DNA of 28,961 nucleotides from a virus. The notes beneath the pieces are model-generated. The model ran no database searches and had not been told where the DNA came from. It saw only the letters and a list, made by a program, of their open reading frames with translations. Where the stretch lies: IMG/VR virus record IMGVR_UViG_3300008120_004072, positions 1 to 28,961 of that record; one strand, given 5' to 3'. Of the stretch, positions 1-7,557 are shown one piece after another. Both the position numbers and the translations under genes were made by a program. Every line of letters begins with the position of its first letter. Within the stretch, counting starts at the first letter, position 1.

Positions 1-2343
1 ATAATACTTTAGCCATGCCGTCCAATACGAGAGCGTAGAGTAAGCAACCGCATGAGACTTGTTGAACGAATAGCCCGCATGCGCCTCAAAGTCATGCCAT
101 AAATCACGAGCCTGATTAGGACTAACAAACTTAGAAGCCCCATCAACGAACTTATCACGAAAAACATCAAACTCTCTAGCATCTTTCTTTTTGCCAATGA
201 TCTTACGAACCTTATCAGCCTCAGACCAAGACATTCCTCCTAACTGAACACAGGCCTGCATAACCTGCTCTTGGTATAGGATACACCCATATGTTTCTTC
301 TGTGAAAGGCTTCATGGTTTGATGAAGATAATTTACAGCCTGCCTACCGTGCTTTCTTTCAATATAATCTTTACCAATAGTATTCATGGCTCCTGGACGA
401 ACTAAGGCGTTTGAAGCGGATAACTCTGCTAGATTTTTTACACCCATCTTAACTAGCAGATTAGTATATGGTGTTGCTTCACATTGAAATACGCCTTTTG
501 TATAACCTTCAGATAGCATCTGATAAACCTTAGAATCATCCATATCAAGATTTAAAAGGTTTATCTCAGTACCTTCTCGCTCCTTAATAATTTTTAATGT
601 ATCATTAATAACGCTTAAGGTTTTAAGACCAAGTGCGTCGATCTTGATGAGTCCGATTTTTTCAGCCTCTTCCATGTCAACCGCCACAACAGGAATGCGC
701 TCATCGGAACCAGGAGAATTACGTGTCTCCATCGGTGCGTACCTAAAAATAGGATTTTTACTAGTGACAACACCAGCAGCATGAATGCCAGTACCTCTAA
801 TACGACCACGAAGTTGTTCTCCATATTGCTCCACCTCTGGATATTTTTCTCTAAACCAAGCAGTAGTCTTAGATGAGCAATACTCATCCCAAGTATCTAC
901 TAACTTCAAGACTTTGTTTACATCTACTAATGGTATATTTAATGCACGAGCAACATCTCGCACAACACCCTTATCTTTAAATTCTAAAAATGTTGCAATA
1001 GAAGCAACATGTTTGTATTGTCTAACAAGATAATCTTTTACTTCATCACGACGAGAGTCTTGAATATCTGTATCAATATCTGGAAAGTCATTACGCTCAG
1101 GATTAATAAATCGAAAAAACAAAAGTCCATGCTCTATCGGGTCAATATCAGTAATTCCAAGTGCATAGCAAAGCAAAGATCCTGCAGAAGATCCACGCCC
1201 TGGACCAACCATAATACCTTCTTTCTTTGCCCAACTAATCATGCTTTGTACAACAAGAAAATATGGTCCAAAGTTTTTATCTTTAATAACTTTAAGTTCT
1301 TCTTCAAGTCTATCAATGTAAACCTGATTATCAAATAAACCTTTATCTTTTAATCCTTGATAAGCAAGATCTGAAAGTTGTTTGTCTGGATTTTTATACT
1401 GAACTGGTAGTAGATTTAGTCCATCTTGTATATCATAGTCTTCAATCTTATTGGCAAGGTCAATGGTATTTTCATAAATATCAGTTCTCCATACCGCCTG
1501 CTTTTCCATTGCCTCTTTGATTTCTTCATATGATAATAAATGAATATCAAACTTATTAAACGACATCTGTCTATCTGCACCATATAAATAATCAAGTCGC
1601 TTCATTAAATCGCCTTGCTTCTTAGACTTTTCGTATGTAGCATCTTTTTGAATTTTATTAGAATATGTATTAAGAATTAATTTTAATTCCTGAATTTCTT
1701 TTTGTGATTGATCAACATGATGACAGTCAGGTGTAACTATAGGTTTGATTTTAAATTCATCTGCTAACTGTAGTATTGTTCTATTAATTGATTCATCATT
1801 ATGTGGCATAACTTCAAGATAATAATCGTCACCAAACTCTTCTTTAAACCATTTAATATATTTCTTTGCCATGCCCAATTCGCCAAGTTCTATTGACTTA
1901 GCAACAATTCCACTTGGGCAAGCAGAAGATACAATAATACCTTCCTTGTACTTAGACAAAACGTCAAAGTCTATTCTTGGCTTTTTATAATATCCTTCTG
2001 TCCAAGCAATTTCATTTAGTTTGTTTAAGTTTTCTAAGCCCACCTTGTTCTTGGCTAGAAGGATTATATGATTATAAACCATATCTAACTGATCGGTTCG
2101 TTCGCTTTTATCTCGTTGATCAAAGCGATCTTCACACATATACCCTTCTATGCCAAGAATAGGCTTTATTCCATTTGACTTAGCAACACGATACATTTCT
2201 CTGTGGCCAGAAAGGGAGCCATGGTCAGTAATCGCTATTGCAGGCATACCCAACTTTGTAGCACGATCAACATATTCAGATGGCAACCCAATACCATCAA
2301 ATAAGGAAAAGTGGGTATGTAAGTGTAATGGAACGTAGTTCAT
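1..2343 (-). CDS. dnaE: DNA polymerase III alpha subunit (DnaE type), 3' end outside window
   Basis: The frame is open from the ATG at 2343 to the left edge: 781 codons, about 70 percent of a usual DnaE. The N-terminal PHP domain has HLHTHFSLFDG, AITDHGSLSG, GIEGYM, HIILLAKN, SSACPSG and PDCHHV, so all metal-binding positions look kept. The polymerase core has PGRGSSAGSLLCYALGI near 381, FPDIDTD near 420 (two catalytic Asp), KIDALGL near 570 (third catalytic Asp) and FNKSHAVAYSTLSYWTAWLK at 760-780. The OB and tau-binding parts would be beyond the edge. It would be the phage's replicative polymerase, with no clamp or clamp loader in this window. The start has no clear ribosome binding site and lies three bases after the previous stop, so it is probably coupled. 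Confidence 0.93.
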   Translation of the reverse strand, partial: MNYVPLHLHTHFSLFDGIGLPSEYVDRATKLGMPAIAITDHGSLSGHREMYRVAKSNGIKPILGIEGYMCEDRFDQRDKSERTDQLDMVYNHIILLAKNKVGLENLNKLNEIAWTEGYYKKPRIDFDVLSKYKEGIIVSSACPSGIVAKSIELGELGMAKKYIKWFKEEFGDDYYLEVMPHNDESINRTILQLADEFKIKPIVTPDCHHVDQSQKEIQELKLILNTYSNKIQKDATYEKSKKQGDLMKRLDYLYGADRQMSFNKFDIHLLSYEEIKEAMEKQAVWRTDIYENTIDLANKIEDYDIQDGLNLLPVQYKNPDKQLSDLAYQGLKDKGLFDNQVYIDRLEEELKVIKDKNFGPYFLVVQSMISWAKKEGIMVGPGRGSSAGSLLCYALGITDIDPIEHGLLFFRFINPERNDFPDIDTDIQDSRRDEVKDYLVRQYKHVASIATFLEFKDKGVVRDVARALNIPLVDVNKVLKLVDTWDEYCSSKTTAWFREKYPEVEQYGEQLRGRIRGTGIHAAGVVTSKNPIFRYAPMETRNSPGSDERIPVVAVDMEEAEKIGLIKIDALGLKTLSVINDTLKIIKEREGTEINLLNLDMDDSKVYQMLSEGYTKGVFQCEATPYTNLLVKMGVKNLAELSASNALVRPGAMNTIGKDYIERKHGRQAVNYLHQTMKPFTEETYGCILYQEQVMQACVQLGGMSWSEADKVRKIIGKKKDAREFDVFRDKFVDGASKFVSPNQARDLWHDFEAHAGYSFNKSHAVAYSTLSYWTAWLKYY

Positions 2344-2346
2344 CTA

Positions 2347-3009
2347 CTACCAGTCGATATTAGTCGCTGATGTAGATGAAGGCGAATCAAATCCAAGATA
2401 GAATGCTTCTTGTTCTGCATATGGAACACGTCGCAATGCTTTCTCTAATGGATATGGCTCAAGACCTTCCCAATTAAAAGGCTCCTTATCTGGAGCAGAA
2501 GGAATTAAAGTATATGATGTTTCAGTTCCCTGACCATTACGCTTTAACTTCCATGTAAGGTTGGAGATGCTTCCTGTTTCAAGAGCATACTCACGAATTG
2601 TATTAAATGCAGACTGCTTGCTTACACCCATTGACCAAATTGCAACATAGGGCTTATCTTCGATTCCGTCATCAACAAGAACATTGCAATAAAAACGAAG
2701 ACGACCACGCCATCCGCTATTTCCCTTTGGATCTTTGCGATACATTTCTTCTGCCCAGTCACGGCCTTCAGTATCCAAAGTATCTACAGCCTTGCGCTTA
2801 TAATCTTTTGGATTAGTATGTTCTTTAACAACAAGAGCAAGTCCACGACCCTCCGTGTAATGTGCAGAGTCTTCATCAAGTTCTTCAATAAAACGAATCT
2901 TCACAGATTGTCCATCGGCTAACTTCAACCAGCGTACCTTTGGTGCGCCTTCATCATTTTTCTTGTCGAGCAGGGCATTGATATTTTTTAGTCCCTTAAT
3001 AACGCTCAT
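2347..3009 (-). CDS. Phage single-stranded DNA-binding protein (gp32/actinophage type)
   Basis: This 220-residue protein lies between primase and polymerase. Its layout fits phage single-strand-binding proteins: a basic amphipathic start (KNINALLDKKND), KVRWLKLADGQSVKIRFIEEL, a charged loop with EHTNPKDYKRKA, GWRGRLRFYCNVLVDDG, then LETGSISNLTWKLKRNGQGTETSYTLIP and a short end. W-K-x-x-R-x-G-x-G-x-x-T-S-Y-x-L-x-P is the OB-fold segment typical of these proteins. Zinc ligands seen in T4 gp32 are not apparent. AAAGGAG lies six bases before the ATG, with its own promoter. Homology is by pattern. Confidence 0.65.
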   Translation of the reverse strand: MSVIKGLKNINALLDKKNDEGAPKVRWLKLADGQSVKIRFIEELDEDSAHYTEGRGLALVVKEHTNPKDYKRKAVDTLDTEGRDWAEEMYRKDPKGNSGWRGRLRFYCNVLVDDGIEDKPYVAIWSMGVSKQSAFNTIREYALETGSISNLTWKLKRNGQGTETSYTLIPSAPDKEPFNWEGLEPYPLEKALRRVPYAEQEAFYLGFDSPSSTSATNIDW

Positions 3010-3029
3010 ATTTTTCTCCTTTGTTTTAT

Positions 3030-3974
3030 CTAGTTTAGCATAGACAGTATTGATTTGTCAAATTGGTATTCCAATTCTTTTATTGACTTATCGTCCATAT
3101 CGCCTATATCTTTATATTGTTTGTCTAAGTTAATTACAGTAACACTTCCATTTAATCTTTCAATTATTTTTTCTTTCATGTTACCGCCTGCCTCATCGTT
3201 ATCAGCAATAATGATTATATCACTAAAATATCTTTGAAGCAAATCTATTTGTTTAGATGACACATTTGCACCCAGTGTTGCTACTGCTGGAAAGCCAACC
3301 TGATCTAGTCTGATAGCATCAAATGATGACTCTACTACATAGACTTTAGATGCAGTTTTAACTTTATTTAAATTAAATAATAATTTAGACTTAGGTAGTT
3401 TTGTTGTATTCTTAAATTCTTTACCTTCAACTGACCTTGCTACAAAACCAACGCATAGGCCCTCGTGGTTATATACTGGTATTGATATCATGTCCTGATT
3501 TTCAGAGTAGCCAAGTTTAAATTTAATTACAGACTCTTTGGTAATCTTTCTTTTAACAAAATAATCTTTTGCTCTTTCAGAAACAAGTGCTTGTTCATGT
3601 AATCTATCTACAACAGAAATATCAAACTCTGTCCACTCTTCTTTTTCAACTAACTTGTGGTTGACCTCAGATAAAATATTTGTTTCAACCTCTTTACTCT
3701 TAATAAATCTAACAGCCTCAAAATATGTTCTATTAGAAAAATGCATTACAAGTTCTACTAAGTCTGCTGTCTTGCTACAAGAAAAACAAAAAAACAATCC
3801 ACTAAACTTATTTATTTCTCCAGCAGGTGTTCTATGGTTTGAATGAAAAGGACAAAATACTATATACTCAGACTCTGCTTCTTTTTCTATAGTTATGCCA
3901 GATCCTGAGAGTACTCTTTTAACTTGGCTGGTTGTGTATACACTGGCTTCGTTCCGTCTATTCCTAGTATCCAT
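3030..3974 (-). CDS. dnaG: DnaG-like primase
   Basis: This 314-residue protein makes RNA primers. The N-terminus carries a CHC2 zinc-binding site: C41-P-F-H44 and C63-F-S-C66. The middle has a strand set (ISIPVYNHEGLCVGFVARSV) typical of the primase N-lobe, and the Toprim domain reads VVESSFDAI (catalytic Glu) and IIIADNDEAG (the DxD pair). It ends soon after Toprim, so the C-terminal helicase-binding domain of cellular DnaG is missing, which is common in phage primases. I keep the ATG at 3974 because no internal start precedes the zinc motif closely. That choice gives an 82-base overlap with the preceding gene. Its last bases carry the promoter and a palindrome for the next gene. Confidence 0.88.
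   Translation of the reverse strand: MDTRNRRNEASVYTTSQVKRVLSGSGITIEKEAESEYIVFCPFHSNHRTPAGEINKFSGLFFCFSCSKTADLVELVMHFSNRTYFEAVRFIKSKEVETNILSEVNHKLVEKEEWTEFDISVVDRLHEQALVSERAKDYFVKRKITKESVIKFKLGYSENQDMISIPVYNHEGLCVGFVARSVEGKEFKNTTKLPKSKLLFNLNKVKTASKVYVVESSFDAIRLDQVGFPAVATLGANVSSKQIDLLQRYFSDIIIIADNDEAGGNMKEKIIERLNGSVTVINLDKQYKDIGDMDDKSIKELEYQFDKSILSMLN
3032..3061 (-). promoter_or_regulatory. Sigma-70-type promoter for the single-strand-binding and polymerase genes
   Basis: The minus strand has a perfect TTGACA (3056-3061), an 18-base spacer and TAAACT (3032-3037). The start point falls about 15 bases before the ATG, upstream of or within the AAAGGAG ribosome binding site. Unlike the late promoters in this window it has a real -35 box, as expected for an early gene read by unmodified host polymerase. 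Confidence 0.55.
3061..3076. promoter_or_regulatory. Palindrome touching the -35 box, possible operator
   Basis: AATTGG-TATT-CCAATT is a perfect 6-base inverted repeat. Its inner edge shares a base with the TTGACA box at 3056-3061. A repressor bound here would block RNA polymerase at the promoter of the single-strand-binding-type gene. It also lies within the primase coding sequence. Confidence 0.4.
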
Positions 3975-4219
3975 TCTGCTTTCTTTCTCCCGATATATAT
4001 TCCATATACGCTTAGTTTAAATTCAAAGTAGTTTTTGTTTTCATTATATGATAGTGTAAATTGTGGATCAATGTCAAATCTAGGAGCATAACCAGATATT
4101 CGCATTTCTGATACCAGTAATCTGATATATTCTTGCTGTAATCTGTATATGGCAGAGTCATCATTGATGATCCCGTCCAAACCAAACCTTTTGATGGGCT
4201 TGTGCTGATATATCTCCAT
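3893..4219 (-). CDS. Hypothetical protein between helicase and primase
   Basis: This 108-residue protein has an N-terminal helical part (DDSAIYRLQQEYIRLLVSEMRISGY), then strands FTLSYNENKNYFEFKLSVYGIYIG and a basic K-K-A-E-W turn into IDGTKPV. It is not recognised as a known family. Its end overlaps the primase start by 82 bases in another frame, an unusually long overlap. It lies between two replisome genes, so an accessory replication role is likely but unproven. The start lacks a ribosome binding site and follows a TATAAT box. Confidence 0.55.
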   Translation of the reverse strand: MEIYQHKPIKRFGLDGIINDDSAIYRLQQEYIRLLVSEMRISGYAPRFDIDPQFTLSYNENKNYFEFKLSVYGIYIGRKKAEWILGIDGTKPVYTQPAKLKEYSQDLA

Positions 4220-4226
4220 ACCGCAT

Positions 4227-4232
4227 ATTATA
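4227..4232 (-). promoter_or_regulatory. Possible leaderless promoter (TATAAT) before the 108-residue gene
   Basis: The minus strand TATAAT is followed by seven bases and the ATG at 4219, close to leaderless spacing. No Shine-Dalgarno sequence precedes that ATG and no extended TG or -35 box is seen. In AT-rich DNA this could be chance, and translational coupling to the helicase stop is an alternative. Confidence 0.35.
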
Positions 4233-5454
4233 CTGACTTATCTTCATAATCTTTATATCTGTAATATCCCTTGTCAAAATCAGCCTGTACTAAGAATTCC
4301 CCCATAAAACCGTTACGATTCTTACGGAACACACACTCAATAATATCGCTATTTGTACCTCTACCAAGTGCCAAAACCCAGTCAGCATCATAGGCAATTT
4401 GTCTTGACCATGCTGTTTGACCAAGCGTTGGTACGGTCTCAAGTTTTGTAACATCGTCTGGAGTTGCAGATGAGATTGCAATAATTGGAACCTCTTCTGA
4501 GATAGCCATTAATTTTAATTCACGAGAAAGATTCTTCATACGAACAGTTTCATTATCTGACTTTTGGTTTGGACTCATGAGTTGCAAATAATCAACAATA
4601 ACAAAGTCTGGTTTATATTGATCAATTTTTCCACGCAAAACTAATGGGGTAATATCTCCACCTGTATCATTTGAAATGATATGAAACTCTGGCTTACCGT
4701 GAACATGCTTAGCATGCCAAGACTTAAGCATGTCCATTTCTATTTGTCCAGCGCTTAACTTGCGGTGTGACCACAATCCTTCACCCATGATAGCAAACAC
4801 ACGATTTCTAACTTCAACCTCAGACATTTCAAGGCTAATGATCATAGGGCTACGACCCTGTTTCCAGGCCTGCACAGCGAAATAGAGAGACAACCATGAC
4901 TTTCCTATACCTGGATATGCAAGAAAGACTCCTAACTGCCCTGGCATGATTCCAGAGGGTAGGTAGTTATCGAATCCTGGAAGGCCTGTCTTAATTCCTA
5001 TAGCACCAGCCTCTTGTTGCTTTTTTAAATTTTCAAAATATGCAACAGCAGAATCTAAATCTGTTACATCGATATCACGAATGGCTGCAGTATTTTTTCT
5101 TAGTTCTGCTGTTTTTGTAATAAGTGTTTCAAGTGCTTCAACACCCTGTCCGCCCTGAACATCTGTAGCAGCAGATCTAATAATATCCTTTAAACTATTT
5201 GTAAGGTATTCTGCCTGCAACTCTTCAAGATGATGTTTGGTAGATCCAACTCCAGCAACTGGTTCAAAATCTCTAAATTTTTCTACTACTAAATCGGTAG
5301 GAGGTACTGTGGCATTATTCTCATAATACTTTCTAATAAAATGCCATACATCAACATGTGTAACTAATATATTTTCTATGTTGGCCTGTAATAAAACATG
5401 GGCCTGCTTATCTTTTAATACGGCTGAGATTAATTTTGACTCTGTATTATTCAC
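4228..5454 (-). CDS. dnaB: DnaB-like replicative helicase
   Basis: This 408-residue protein unwinds DNA at the fork. An N-terminal helical domain is followed by a RecA-type motor: Walker A as AYPGIGKSW near residues 178-185 (the leading A is normal for DnaB), Walker B as FVIVDYLQLM near 283-292, a QTAWSRQIAYDADWVLAL segment matching the conserved Q/AD motif, and FRKNRNGFMGE, the arginine-finger region. It is somewhat shorter than bacterial DnaB (about 450-470), mostly in the N-terminal domain. The start is GTG, overlapping the upstream gene by eight bases. The gene ends at a TAA inside a TATAAT box, eight bases before the next ATG. Confidence 0.9.
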   Translation of the reverse strand: MNNTESKLISAVLKDKQAHVLLQANIENILVTHVDVWHFIRKYYENNATVPPTDLVVEKFRDFEPVAGVGSTKHHLEELQAEYLTNSLKDIIRSAATDVQGGQGVEALETLITKTAELRKNTAAIRDIDVTDLDSAVAYFENLKKQQEAGAIGIKTGLPGFDNYLPSGIMPGQLGVFLAYPGIGKSWLSLYFAVQAWKQGRSPMIISLEMSEVEVRNRVFAIMGEGLWSHRKLSAGQIEMDMLKSWHAKHVHGKPEFHIISNDTGGDITPLVLRGKIDQYKPDFVIVDYLQLMSPNQKSDNETVRMKNLSRELKLMAISEEVPIIAISSATPDDVTKLETVPTLGQTAWSRQIAYDADWVLALGRGTNSDIIECVFRKNRNGFMGEFLVQADFDKGYYRYKDYEDKSV

Positions 5455-5755
5455 CCAGCCACTCCTTTGCCATTATTCTACGTTGTGATCTATCCATTAA
5501 ATCTTTTTCTTGTTCCTGTTTTCTTTCAAGTATATCATGTGCAATATATGCAAAATGATTCCACGATGGATTCTCTGTTACTTCAAAATAATATTCAAGC
5601 AATTGATAGCAAACATCTAGCCCGTATGACTCTATTAAAGCATCAGCAGACCACTGTTCAATCCACTTGTTATAGCGTGGCTCTTGTTCTAGTTTAAACT
5701 TATAATGTTTATCAAACCTACTTAACAGAGCAAATCGCTTCTGTTTTTCTGTCAC
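5447..5755 (-). CDS. Small helical protein upstream of the helicase, possible helicase partner
   Basis: This 102-residue protein starts at GTG (5755) just after the previous stop. It is almost all helical with many aromatics: FALLSRFDKHYKFKLEQEPRYNKWIEQW, ALIESYGLDVCYQLLEYYF, PSWNHFAYIAHDILERKQEQEK and a basic end RSQRRIMAKEWLGE. Its last eight bases overlap the GTG start of the helicase. Small helical genes immediately before a phage DnaB are often helicase loaders. This one has no ATP-binding motif, so it would be a non-AAA loader if so. This is inference from position. Confidence 0.5.
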   Translation of the reverse strand: MTEKQKRFALLSRFDKHYKFKLEQEPRYNKWIEQWSADALIESYGLDVCYQLLEYYFEVTENPSWNHFAYIAHDILERKQEQEKDLMDRSQRRIMAKEWLGE

Positions 5756-5756
5756 A

Positions 5757-5963
5757 TTACTCGCCTTCGGCTAATTCAACTTTTGCTTCTGCTATTTTTT
5801 CTGTTAACTTGTCTTCAACAAATTTGTAAACACGTTCAAAGGCTTGATCTGTATTTTCACCATCACGCTTTGCGTCTATAACTCCAAGGTCAAGCCTTAG
5901 TGACTGAAAATTTCCAAGATTGAGTGTATATCCAAGTGTTACTGAAACTTTTGTATCTTCCAT
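5757..5963 (-). CDS. Small conserved-type hypothetical protein
   Basis: I use the ATG at 5963 (68 residues), with GAAGGG six bases upstream, rather than an in-frame ATG at 5996 that would overlap the previous gene. The protein is acidic: MEDTKVSVTLGYTLNLGNFQ, then SLRLDLGVIDAKRDGEN and a helix AFERVYKFVEDKLTEKIAEAK. A strand pair followed by one long charged helix suggests a small alpha/beta protein. I do not recognise it. It sits between a DNA-binding protein and the helicase-associated genes, which hints at a replication or regulatory role. Confidence 0.5.
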   Translation of the reverse strand: MEDTKVSVTLGYTLNLGNFQSLRLDLGVIDAKRDGENTDQAFERVYKFVEDKLTEKIAEAKVELAEGE

Positions 5964-5977
5964 TTCATACCCTTCTG

Positions 5978-6520
5978 TTATATTGATTCTGACCAAATTG
6001 GTATAAATCTACCATCTTCAGTCTTTGTATATGTAAGTATACCATCGCCCATTCTTCGTGTCAACTCAGCCTTGCTGGGCGTAATATCATTTGTTATTAA
6101 ATTATCTTTTCGTGGTCTACCAATATGGTATGTTGCCAGTATATCACGAATCTCTTTTACTTGCGATTCAGAGTAATAACTTCTTACTTGCCATCCTCGT
6201 TCTCCGCCTTTTTGTGATCCAGTGGGGAAGGGAATTATTCCTCGTTTCATTAATGATGGCATATATTTTTTATGCCTATTAACTAAGTCAGCAGTTTCTC
6301 CTACTGTATACGCTCTTTCTCTTTTATTTTTAAAATCATTTATCAAACAACTTTCTATTTGATCTTTTGTTATATTATAAACAGACATAATACCATTTGA
6401 TCTATTAAGATGATGTACACGCACTAAACTGCCATTAAGAAACCAAACCTTTTTATTTCCAGGAATTACAGGGGCGCTATTGTACTCTTCGCTCGTTTTA
6501 TTTCCTTTTCTAGTAGCCAT
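5978..6520 (-). CDS. MerR-like helix-turn-helix DNA-binding protein
   Basis: This 180-residue protein contains the line AYTVGETADLVNRHKKYMPSLMKRGIIPFPTG at about residues 70-100, a winged helix-turn-helix of the MerR/excisionase type, followed by RGWQVRSYYSESQVKEIRDILA, the usual recognition-wing region with Y-Y-S-E-x-Q-V. A basic GRPRKDN linker follows. The N-terminal 65 residues are a separate strand-rich part of unknown role. It likely binds DNA as a regulator of the replication block or as a replication accessory. AAGGAAGG precedes the ATG. No clear effector-binding domain is present. Confidence 0.65.
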   Translation of the reverse strand: MATRKGNKTSEEYNSAPVIPGNKKVWFLNGSLVRVHHLNRSNGIMSVYNITKDQIESCLINDFKNKRERAYTVGETADLVNRHKKYMPSLMKRGIIPFPTGSQKGGERGWQVRSYYSESQVKEIRDILATYHIGRPRKDNLITNDITPSKAELTRRMGDGILTYTKTEDGRFIPIWSESI

Positions 6521-6657
6521 CTTCCTTCCTTAGAGTCGGACGGTGGATGAAAAAATCTTCGTGATCCACATTTAAAACAATATATTTCTAAATGAGAAAT
6601 AGAGTTATAAACTCTATCTACCATCATATTTTTTTGACATTTTTTGCACTTTATCAT
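6466..6657 (-). CDS. Small zinc-ribbon protein
   Basis: This 63-residue protein has two CxxC knuckles, C4-K-K-C7 and C27-F-K-C30, with DRVY and HLEIY between them: a minimal zinc ribbon. The C-terminal part is HPPSDSKEGRWLLEKEIKRAK, a basic helix. Small zinc-ribbon proteins of this kind are common beside regulatory genes in actinobacterial phages and probably bind nucleic acid or a polymerase; the exact role is unknown. Its last 55 bases overlap the start of the MerR-like gene in another frame, which supports both being real and co-translated. Confidence 0.6.
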   Translation of the reverse strand: MIKCKKCQKNMMVDRVYNSISHLEIYCFKCGSRRFFHPPSDSKEGRWLLEKEIKRAKSTIAPL

Positions 6658-7100
6658 TAATTAGGTATGCCGACGATAATTAAATTAACGCCGATTGAGA
6701 CATCTCCAGTAGAATTAAAATTTACAACTCCATCTACTTTAGAAGTAGTTATAGATTTAATTACAACAGAAACATTTTTACCTGCTTCAGTTGCACCAAT
6801 GTTTACTGGTGTAGCGGTTACAATTGGTGCAAATTTAAAATCTGCTGGAAAATTGTATGTAAAGGTTTGCTGAGTTCCTACACTCTGATTTGCACTTTTT
6901 ACAACATCCGTATAACCTGCAATTATTCTGGTCTCAGATGCTTTTGCATTTTGCTGAACCCCATTTGGTACATCTACTGTAACATATTTATAAATTGCAG
7001 GCGAGACCTGTAAAGATAATTCATTAAGTGCATTTGCTATTTGATATATATACGATACATCTAATGGTTGACCTAATTCTGGTAGTGGTATTTTTGCCAT
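6657..7100 (-). CDS. Small tail-tip protein, probable receptor-contact or collar domain
   Basis: This 147-residue protein has a helical start (LDVSYIYQIANALNELSLQV) that suits trimerisation, then a beta-rich domain: TFTYNFPADFKFAPIVTATPVNIGATEAGKNVSVVIKSITTSKVDGVVNFNSTGDVSIGVNLIIVGIPN in outline. The F-x-F-x-P-I-V-T-A-T-P motif followed by a strand, V-x-G-x-V-x-F-N and a terminal hydrophobic I-x-V-G-I-P is frequent at the ends of phage fibres and small baseplate proteins. AGGAGG lies before the ATG. The stop overlaps the zinc-ribbon gene's ATG (TAATG), so a tail gene is translationally linked to a replication-side gene. Confidence 0.55.
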   Translation of the reverse strand: MAKIPLPELGQPLDVSYIYQIANALNELSLQVSPAIYKYVTVDVPNGVQQNAKASETRIIAGYTDVVKSANQSVGTQQTFTYNFPADFKFAPIVTATPVNIGATEAGKNVSVVIKSITTSKVDGVVNFNSTGDVSIGVNLIIVGIPN

Positions 7101-7115
7101 AGTTCCTCCTGTCTA

Positions 7116-7124
7116 ATTATATCA
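7116..7124 (-). promoter_or_regulatory. Extended -10 promoter TGATATAAT before the last tail gene
   Basis: The minus strand reads TGATATAAT, overlapping the stop codon of the fibronectin-like gene. The start point would be near 7109, next to the AGGAGG ribosome binding site of the gene starting at 7100. This site could feed both the last tail protein and the replication genes downstream. Confidence 0.5.
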
Positions 7125-7557
7125 GACTACCCTCATTTTCAAACAATTCAGAATCTGCAAATCTTTCTAGTGGTATAGTTTTTACCTGAACTGCTATATG
7201 AACATATTCTTTATCTGCTGAATATACTATAGAATAATTTGTCTGTGATGTTTTAGTATAATATTGCCAGCCACTATTGTTCCATTTAATATAGATATAA
7301 TACTCTTCAACATTTGCTTGAGGCTCCCAGGCTAAATTAATTACTTTATTTTGTGTATCAATAATCATGCTATTTAATATTTCTGATGGCGTGTCTTCTG
7401 CAAGAATTTTATAAACTGGAGACCAGTGGGATGTTCTATTTTTATCTTCAGATATAAATCTATATCTTAATACGTATTGCCTGTTATCTCCAAAAAATCC
7501 AGGTAGTTTAGATTTTGGAATAATTATTTTTTTAATTCCACGATCTGGAGTTGCCAC
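7117..7557 (-). CDS. Fibronectin type III-like tail protein
   Basis: This 146-residue protein has the strand order and aromatic spacing of a fibronectin III fold: QYVLRYRFISEDKNRTSHWSPVYKI, INLAWEPQANVEEYYIYIKW, NNSGWQYYTKTSQTNYSIV and VHIAVQVKTIP. Such folds are common in tail-tip and fibre proteins of phages infecting Gram-positive hosts and may bind sugars weakly. The start is GTG at 7557 in a TAGTG overlap with the preceding gene, so translation is likely coupled. The last codons overlap an extended -10 promoter for the next gene. Confidence 0.55.
   Translation of the reverse strand: MATPDRGIKKIIIPKSKLPGFFGDNRQYVLRYRFISEDKNRTSHWSPVYKILAEDTPSEILNSMIIDTQNKVINLAWEPQANVEEYYIYIKWNNSGWQYYTKTSQTNYSIVYSADKEYVHIAVQVKTIPLERFADSELFENEGSLI

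Noticed and set aside
785-1338. Plus-strand frames opposite the polymerase gene
   Set aside because: They lie opposite a gene with complete DnaE motifs, have no ribosome binding site and resemble no protein family.
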